Shown piece after piece: positions 59,776-64,000 of a stretch of DNA of 64,000 nucleotides. The notes under the pieces were generated by a model. That model saw only the letters and a list, made by a program, of their open reading frames with translations. It had not been told where the DNA came from and did no database searches. Numbering within the stretch: position 1 is the stretch's first letter; each line of letters starts with the position of its first letter. This stretch comes from Acidobacteriota bacterium (GTDB taxonomy: Bacteria > Acidobacteriota > Blastocatellia > Pyrinomonadales > Pyrinomonadaceae): the NCBI GenBank assembly GCA_019639135.1, contig JAHBSL010000004.1, forward strand, positions 62,001-126,000. Direction: 5' to 3'. Position numbers and translations under genes: made by a program.

Positions 59776-60306
59776 GTGAAGCCCAATTATCTGAAGCTCA
59801 TCTTTGCTCTCCTCGCTTCGATCTACTTTTTATGGATCGCATATGACCCGATGCAGGGCAGCTTTCTCGACCTCGTCGATCTGCCGATACACGAGACCGG
59901 GCATCTGGTGTTTCGGCCGTTCGGCGAGTTCATGATGATCGCCGGCGGAAGCCTATTTCAGGTGATAATGCCGGCACTTTTCGTCGGCTACTTCGTTTGG
60001 AAGGGGCATCAATATTCCGCCGCGTTCGTGCTTTTCTGGGTAGGGCAGAGTATCCTCAATGTTTGGGTCTATGCGGCCGATGCGGTCGTAATGCAGCTTG
60101 TTCTGCTTGGGGGCCTGACCGGAAGCGAGGGGAGCTTTCACGACTGGAACTATATGCTGACGCGGCTCGGACTGCTCGATTCAACCAAAACGGTTGCCGG
60201 GCTGATACGAGCCGCCGGTACGCTAACCATTATCGCCGCCGCTGTGCTCTCCATTTATCTTTCGTTTGGTGAAGAAGCAGAACTCGACTTCACCGATGAC
60301 CTATGA
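59776..60306 (+). CDS. Small membrane protein with HETGH motif
   Basis: 176 residues from a GTG at 59776, unrecognised by name. Membrane segments at about residues 6-22, 54-74, 82-112 and 145-163. The segment DLPIHETGHLVF carries HExxH (H39, E40, H43), the zinc motif of metalloproteases, beside a membrane segment as in M50 site-2 proteases; SFHDW near residue 121 could be a further ligand. The classical M50 LDG motif is not seen. It overlaps the SDR gene by four bases (ATGA). A candidate intramembrane metalloprotease. Confidence 0.65.
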   Translation: MKPNYLKLIFALLASIYFLWIAYDPMQGSFLDLVDLPIHETGHLVFRPFGEFMMIAGGSLFQVIMPALFVGYFVWKGHQYSAAFVLFWVGQSILNVWVYAADAVVMQLVLLGGLTGSEGSFHDWNYMLTRLGLLDSTKTVAGLIRAAGTLTIIAAAVLSIYLSFGEEAELDFTDDL

Positions 60307-61088
60307 CGGTAAGCCTGATAACAGGAGCTTCAAGCGGGATCGGCGAAGCCTTTTCCCGGCGGCTTGCGGCCGAGGGGCACGAGCTTTTGCTGGTCGCTCG
60401 GTCCGAGGCAAAGCTCGCTGCGCTCTGCGAGGAACTCCGTGCGGCCCACGGCATTACCGCAAACTACGTCGCCATTGACCTTACCGACTTCGAGGCCGAC
60501 CGGCGGCTTTTTCAAGAGACGGAAAGGCACGGCCTCGAGGTCGATTGGCTGATCAACAATGCCGGTTTCGGCTCGATGGGCGACTTTACCGAGCTCGACC
60601 TCGAGCGCGAGCTCGAGATGATCGGCTTGAACGTAATGGCACTAGTTGCTTTGACTCACCGATACCTCCCCGGAATGCGGCAGCGGAAGAGCGGTGTCAT
60701 CGTTAATGTCTCCTCGACGGCGAGCTATCAGCCGATTCCCTACATGGCGACCTACGCCGCGACAAAGGCGTTCGTTACGAGCTTTTCACAGGCGATAGCC
60801 GAAGAGAACCGGAGGTTTGGTATTCTGGTACAGGCTCTTTGTCCGGGCCCGACCGATACGGAATTTTTCGAGAACGCAAGGATCGACCCGACCTCGATGT
60901 TCAAACAGCAGCAAACGGCCGAGGATGTCGTCGAGGCCGCTATGCGGGCGATCGGCCGCGGGAAAACGAAGGCCGTCTCGGGCTGGATGAACAAGGCCGT
61001 CGCGACAGCAAGCTTGATCGCACCGGATCGGCTGATAACACGGGCAGTCGGCGCCGTTCTCGGGCCGAAATTTCGAAAGAAGAAATGA
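60303..61088 (+). CDS. SDR-family oxidoreductase
   Basis: 261 residues. Short-chain dehydrogenase: cofactor motif TGASSGIGEAF (about 7-17), NNAGFGSMGD, catalytic Tyr-Lys in YAATKAF with Ser in VSSTASY, and PGPTDTEFF. The Asn-Ser-Tyr-Lys set is complete. It reduces carbonyl groups or oxidises alcohols using NAD(P)H; substrate not predicted. It overlaps the upstream HETGH gene (ATGA) and the downstream MBL-fold gene (ATGA), so the three are translated together. Confidence 0.93.
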   Translation: MTVSLITGASSGIGEAFSRRLAAEGHELLLVARSEAKLAALCEELRAAHGITANYVAIDLTDFEADRRLFQETERHGLEVDWLINNAGFGSMGDFTELDLERELEMIGLNVMALVALTHRYLPGMRQRKSGVIVNVSSTASYQPIPYMATYAATKAFVTSFSQAIAEENRRFGILVQALCPGPTDTEFFENARIDPTSMFKQQQTAEDVVEAAMRAIGRGKTKAVSGWMNKAVATASLIAPDRLITRAVGAVLGPKFRKKK

Positions 61089-61915
61089 AGTTTACCGTAC
61101 TTGGCAGCGGCTCGACCGGAAACGCAGTGCTCATCTCGAGCGAGAGGACGAATGTTCTTGTTGATGCAGGCTTGAGCGCCCGCGAGATCGTCCGGCGGCT
61201 CGGAGAGGTCGGCGTCTCGCCGGAGGCCTTGGACGGCGTTCTTATCACGCACGAGCATTCGGACCATGCCGGCGGGTTGCGCGTTCTATTGCGGTCGGTC
61301 GAGTGCCGTGTTTTTATTTCCGGTGAAACGGAAGATGCCTTTTACTCGACCCGCCGCGGGATACAGAACGGCGAGAGTGAGGGGCTAAAGCGAAAAGAGG
61401 CTCTGAGCCAGCGGACGGTCGCGATCGAATCCGACGCCGAGTTCCGCATAGGTGATATTGACTTCGAACCTTTCGCCGTGCCGCACGATGCGGCGGACAA
61501 TTTCGGCTTTGTTGCCCGCTCGTCGGGCGTGCGGGTGGCTACGCTAATGGACTTTGGCCATTTCACGCCGCTGATGAAGGAAAGGCTCCGCGGATGCGAT
61601 GCCGTCGTTATCGAATCGAACCACAGCCGCGATATGCTCAGTGCTTGCCCGGTGTATTCCTGGGATCTCAAGCAACGGATAGCCGGCAAAATGGGTCATC
61701 TCTCTAACGAAGACCTTTCCGATTGGCTCGAGAACGATTTTGACGGCTCCGCCCGCGACATTGTGCTTGCCCACCTTTCTCAGCGGGCGAACGACCCCTC
61801 GCTCGCCCGCATTACGGCGGAATCCGCCTTGGCAGCCCGGTCGCCGCTATTCAAGAGCGAGGCTCGGGTCTCGATCTCGCAGCCGAAACAGCCCACTCCG
61901 TGGTTCTGCTTTTAG
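61085..61915 (+). CDS. MBL-fold metallohydrolase (YycJ/WalJ-like)
   Basis: 276 residues from the ATG at 61085, overlapping the SDR stop. Metallo-beta-lactamase fold: LGSGSTGNAVLI at the start, LVDAGLSAREI, zinc motif THEHSDHAGG, then VPHDAADNFGF, DFGHFTP, ESNHSRDML and LAHLSQRANDP. This matches the YycJ/WalJ/RNase-Z-like MBL group linked with cell-wall regulation and nuclease activity in other bacteria. An acidic insertion (SEGLKRKEAL) is not conserved. It is the last gene before the mreB region. Confidence 0.88.
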   Translation: MKFTVLGSGSTGNAVLISSERTNVLVDAGLSAREIVRRLGEVGVSPEALDGVLITHEHSDHAGGLRVLLRSVECRVFISGETEDAFYSTRRGIQNGESEGLKRKEALSQRTVAIESDAEFRIGDIDFEPFAVPHDAADNFGFVARSSGVRVATLMDFGHFTPLMKERLRGCDAVVIESNHSRDMLSACPVYSWDLKQRIAGKMGHLSNEDLSDWLENDFDGSARDIVLAHLSQRANDPSLARITAESALAARSPLFKSEARVSISQPKQPTPWFCF

Positions 61916-62008
61916 AGTTTTGCCCCGGCGCTCGAAATGCCGGAAAAACTTTAAAAAATTCCCCGTAAATACTGTTTTTAATTGGTATATACCTGCGTTC
62001 TGGGTGTA

Positions 62009-62017
62009 TGCTATACA
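62009..62017 (+). promoter_or_regulatory. Extended -10 promoter candidate for mreB
   Basis: TG-C-TATACA (TG at 62009-62010, TATACA at 62012-62017) fits an extended -10 element; no clear -35. It would give an mreB leader of about 118 bases. Confidence 0.45.
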
Positions 62018-62106
62018 GTTTAAAGGTGTTTGGCGATTTTCGGGCCGTCCTCCGCGCGAATCCTTACGCTAACTTTAGATTTCCGGTTAGGAAAAGATGA
62101 GGAAAG

Positions 62107-62133
62107 CCCCGGACGCATGACACCGGGCGAGAG
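62107..62133 (+). promoter_or_regulatory. Hairpin next to the mreB ribosome site
   Basis: CCCGG (62108-62112) pairs with CCGGG (62123-62127), ten-base loop, followed directly by a GAGAG ribosome site (62129-62133) eight bases before the ATG. It could influence mreB translation. The 226-base gap 61916-62141 has no gene. Confidence 0.3.
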
Positions 62134-62141
62134 ATATAAGA

Positions 62142-63188
62142 ATGGCATTAAAGTCTTTATTTAGTTTATTTTCCAGCGATCTCGCGATCGATCTCGGCAC
62201 GGCCAATACGCTTGTATATGCGAAGGGTCGCGGCATCGTCGTTAGCGAACCGTCAATTGTTGCGATCAACAAGGTCACGAATCAGGTAGAAGCCGTCGGC
62301 CGCGACGCGAAAGAGATGCTCGGGCGGACTCCCGGCAACATCGTGGCCATCCGACCGATGAAAGACGGCGTTATCGCTAATTTCGAAGTGACCGAAAAGA
62401 TGCTTCAGCATTTCATCCGTAAGGCCCACAACGGCAAGTCGTGGGTCCGGCCGCGGGTCGTGATCGGCATTCCGTCCGAGATCACGCAGGTCGAACGGCG
62501 TGCGGTAGAGGACTCGGCCTACCGGGCAAAGGCCTCGGAAGTTTATCTCGTCGAAGAGGCAATGGCGGCCGCGATCGGTGCCGGCCTTCCGATCACGGAG
62601 CCGCACGGCAACATGGTCGTCGATATCGGCGGCGGAACGACCGACATCGCCGTTATTTCGCTTTCGGGCATCGTTTATTCGCGTGCTGTTCGCGTCGCGG
62701 GTAACGAGATGGATGAGTCGATCACACAGTACATCAAGCGTAAATACAATCTCCTCATTGGCGAAAGGACGGCCGAAGCTATCAAGATCGCACTCGGCAG
62801 TGCTTTTCCGCTCGACGAACCGCTCTCGATGGACGTCCGCGGCCGCAACCTGATCGAAGGTATTCCGAAGACCATCACGATGACGGACGAAGAGGTTCGC
62901 GAGGCACTTTCGGATTCGGTCTCGACCATCATTAATGCCGTCCGCGTCGCGCTTGAACGAACGCCGCCCGAGCTTTCGGCAGATATCGTCGAGCGCGGCA
63001 TCGTCCTTACCGGCGGCGGCGCATTGCTCAAGAATCTCGATAAGCGGCTGATGATCGAGACCGGTCTCCCGGTAATGATCGCCGATGATCCGCTTTCTTC
63101 GGTCGTGCTCGGAACGGGCAAAATGCTCTCCGATATTGAACTCCTCAAGCGGGTGAAATGGGACAACTCGCTGATGACGGGTAGTTAA
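62142..63188 (+). CDS. mreB: Rod-shape determinant MreB
   Basis: 348 residues, standard MreB length. Actin-type ATPase with [19 protein letters not shown] (phosphate 1), [18 protein letters not shown] (phosphate 2), [18 protein letters not shown] (adenosine motif) and an N-terminal amphipathic start ([11 protein letters not shown]) for membrane binding. It polymerises under the membrane and directs elongasome cell-wall synthesis. It is followed by mreC after 93 bases that contain an inverted repeat (GACGCGG 63209-63215 with CCGCGTC 63242-63248). Confidence 0.97.
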   Translation: MALKSLFSLFSSDLAIDLGTANTLVYAKGRGIVVSEPSIVAINKVTNQVEAVGRDAKEMLGRTPGNIVAIRPMKDGVIANFEVTEKMLQHFIRKAHNGKSWVRPRVVIGIPSEITQVERRAVEDSAYRAKASEVYLVEEAMAAAIGAGLPITEPHGNMVVDIGGGTTDIAVISLSGIVYSRAVRVAGNEMDESITQYIKRKYNLLIGERTAEAIKIALGSAFPLDEPLSMDVRGRNLIEGIPKTITMTDEEVREALSDSVSTIINAVRVALERTPPELSADIVERGIVLTGGGALLKNLDKRLMIETGLPVMIADDPLSSVVLGTGKMLSDIELLKRVKWDNSLMTGS

Positions 63189-63281
63189 TTTTTTTCCGTT
63201 GAACTTGCGACGCGGGGACACGGAGCAGTATTGCCGGGTCGCCGCGTCCCTGCATAAAGCAGTAGCCGCATCTCTCAAAAG

Positions 63282-64000
63282 ATGGTTGAACGAAGTCAAA
63301 CAGAGGTTTGGAGATTGACGCCCTGGCTCGTCATATTTCTGCTTCTGGGCAATTTTATCCTGATGGTGTTCAACGCCCGTGTCGAGGGCGGCGAGCGCGT
63401 CATCAAGGTGTGGGCACTGACTGTTGCTGACTTCGTTCAATCGCCGGTGACTACGATCAGCTCCAGCGTCTCAAATTATTTCATCTCATTTGCCGAACTC
63501 CGGTCGGCGCAGGATGAGAACACCCAGCTAAAGGAAAGGGTTCAAGAGCTTGAGGTCGAGATCAAAGGCCGCTCAGATCTTGAGGCCGAGAATGAAAGGC
63601 TTCGTCAATTGCTCGACCTAAAAGAAAAGAGCAAATATCGTGTGCTTACTGCTCGTATCATTGGCCGCGATCCTTCAGCATGGTTCAATTCGGCGGTGAT
63701 CAATCGCGGAAGCCTTGATGGCGTTGCGCTCAATATGCCAGTGGTGACGGATGGCGGGCTGGTTGGACGAATAACTGCCGTAGGGCCGCTGACGGCGCAG
63801 GTTGACCTGATCACACATGACAAATCGGGTCTCGGAGCGGTAATCGGCGAGATCGGGAACTCGAATGCGCTTGGCGTCGTCAGCGGAACGGGCAAAACGG
63901 ATCTGGTTGAAATGAGATACGTTTCGGGCAGCATCGAGGTACAACCCGGACAGGTGGTCTTCACGACCGGACAGGACGGCATTTATCCGGATGGGCTCAA
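63282..64000 (+). CDS. mreC: Rod-shape protein MreC, 5' part
   Basis: The frame from the ATG at 63282 runs open to the right edge (239 codons visible), so the end lies outside the window. N-terminal membrane segment at about 15-32 (LVIFLLLGNFILMVF), a coiled coil at about 70-115 (DENTQLKERVQELEVEI, ENERLRQLLDL) and the beta domain with ARIIGRDPSAWFNSAVINRGS and GLVGRITAVG. MreC links MreB filaments and cell-wall enzymes in the periplasm. It follows mreB as in many genomes; mreD is expected next. Confidence 0.95.
   Translation, partial: MVERSQTEVWRLTPWLVIFLLLGNFILMVFNARVEGGERVIKVWALTVADFVQSPVTTISSSVSNYFISFAELRSAQDENTQLKERVQELEVEIKGRSDLEAENERLRQLLDLKEKSKYRVLTARIIGRDPSAWFNSAVINRGSLDGVALNMPVVTDGGLVGRITAVGPLTAQVDLITHDKSGLGAVIGEIGNSNALGVVSGTGKTDLVEMRYVSGSIEVQPGQVVFTTGQDGIYPDGL

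Noticed and set aside
60839..61084. Long upstream start for the MBL-fold gene
   Set aside because: It overlaps the SDR gene in another frame; the ATG at 61085 matches the family start and forms an ATGA overlap.
62090..62130. GAGGAAAG...CCGG segment resembling the conserved start of RNase P RNA
   Set aside because: The rest of the RNA and its 3' conserved block are absent and the gap is only 226 bases.
1..64000. CRISPR arrays, insertion sequences, phage genes, tRNA or rRNA genes
   Set aside because: No repeat-spacer array, transposase, integrase or recognisable tRNA/rRNA segment was seen by reading the gaps; a dedicated search could still find short tRNAs.

Overview
The window is about 57% G+C by eye, densely packed, and comes from a diderm (Gram-negative) bacterium. 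It encodes outer-membrane assembly (BamA, Skp), lipid A synthesis (LpxA, FabZ) and many lipoproteins. Several gene types point to Acidobacteriota, most likely class Blastocatellia/Pyrinomonadaceae: a Ser/Thr kinase fused to a TolB-like domain and TPRs, SnoaL/DUF4440 proteins, a DUF1800 protein, FG-GAP/CHRD secreted proteins, a Uma2 nuclease and multi-PAS kinases. This placement is inference from gene content and protein style, not from a marker gene; no rRNA or tRNA was seen.

Layout. 1-1012: end of an ankyrin protein coupled to a membrane thioredoxin. 1013-1165: a remnant of the 3' end of pta; the intact pta is at 5644-6645 in the same orientation. Between them lie a secreted SnoaL-like protein, a cyanophycinase-like peptidase, a cyclase-family lipoprotein and a membrane GGDEF protein. 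6755-9857: YkvA and ClpC. 10135-15630: an envelope cluster bamA-skp-fabZ-(small membrane protein)-lpxA, without lpxD. 15679-20176 (minus): a tight operon of DAACS symporter, CHRD/FG-GAP protein, GlcD-like oxidase and a RelBE-like toxin-antitoxin pair. 20406-25209: second DAACS symporter, Uma2, rhomboid, methyltransferase, serine hydrolase. 25278-27985: orphan DUF1800 protein and a small exported protein.

28236-40281 is a signalling island: REC-GGDEF-EAL, a degenerate receiver, an NtrC-type activator, a 4-PAS membrane histidine kinase, a single-domain receiver and a REC-5xPAS-kinase-REC hybrid, the last three in one overlapping operon. 40282-44794 (minus) is a metal-themed run: TerC, FecR-like, CDF transporter and LarA with all nickel-pincer residues. 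44899-45836: free Met-sulfoxide reductase divergent from CrcB. 45845-50154 (minus): thioredoxin, purE, vapB, vapC, purK and an S41 peptidase; the toxin-antitoxin pair sits inside the purine operon with stop/start overlaps. 50453-54226: Ser/Thr kinase and isocitrate dehydrogenase. 54389-61915: assorted metabolic and exported proteins, including a small membrane protein with an HETGH motif at the head of a chain with SDR and MBL-fold genes. 62142-64000: mreB and the start of mreC.

The most notable observations are the pta 3'-end duplication, two toxin-antitoxin modules riding in metabolic operons (one splitting purE from purK), a membrane sensor module shared by the GGDEF protein and the distant histidine kinase, the HETGH membrane protein, and a 645-base gene-free stretch with structured elements. 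I did not find CRISPR arrays, insertion sequences, phage genes or a clearly novel multi-gene defence system.
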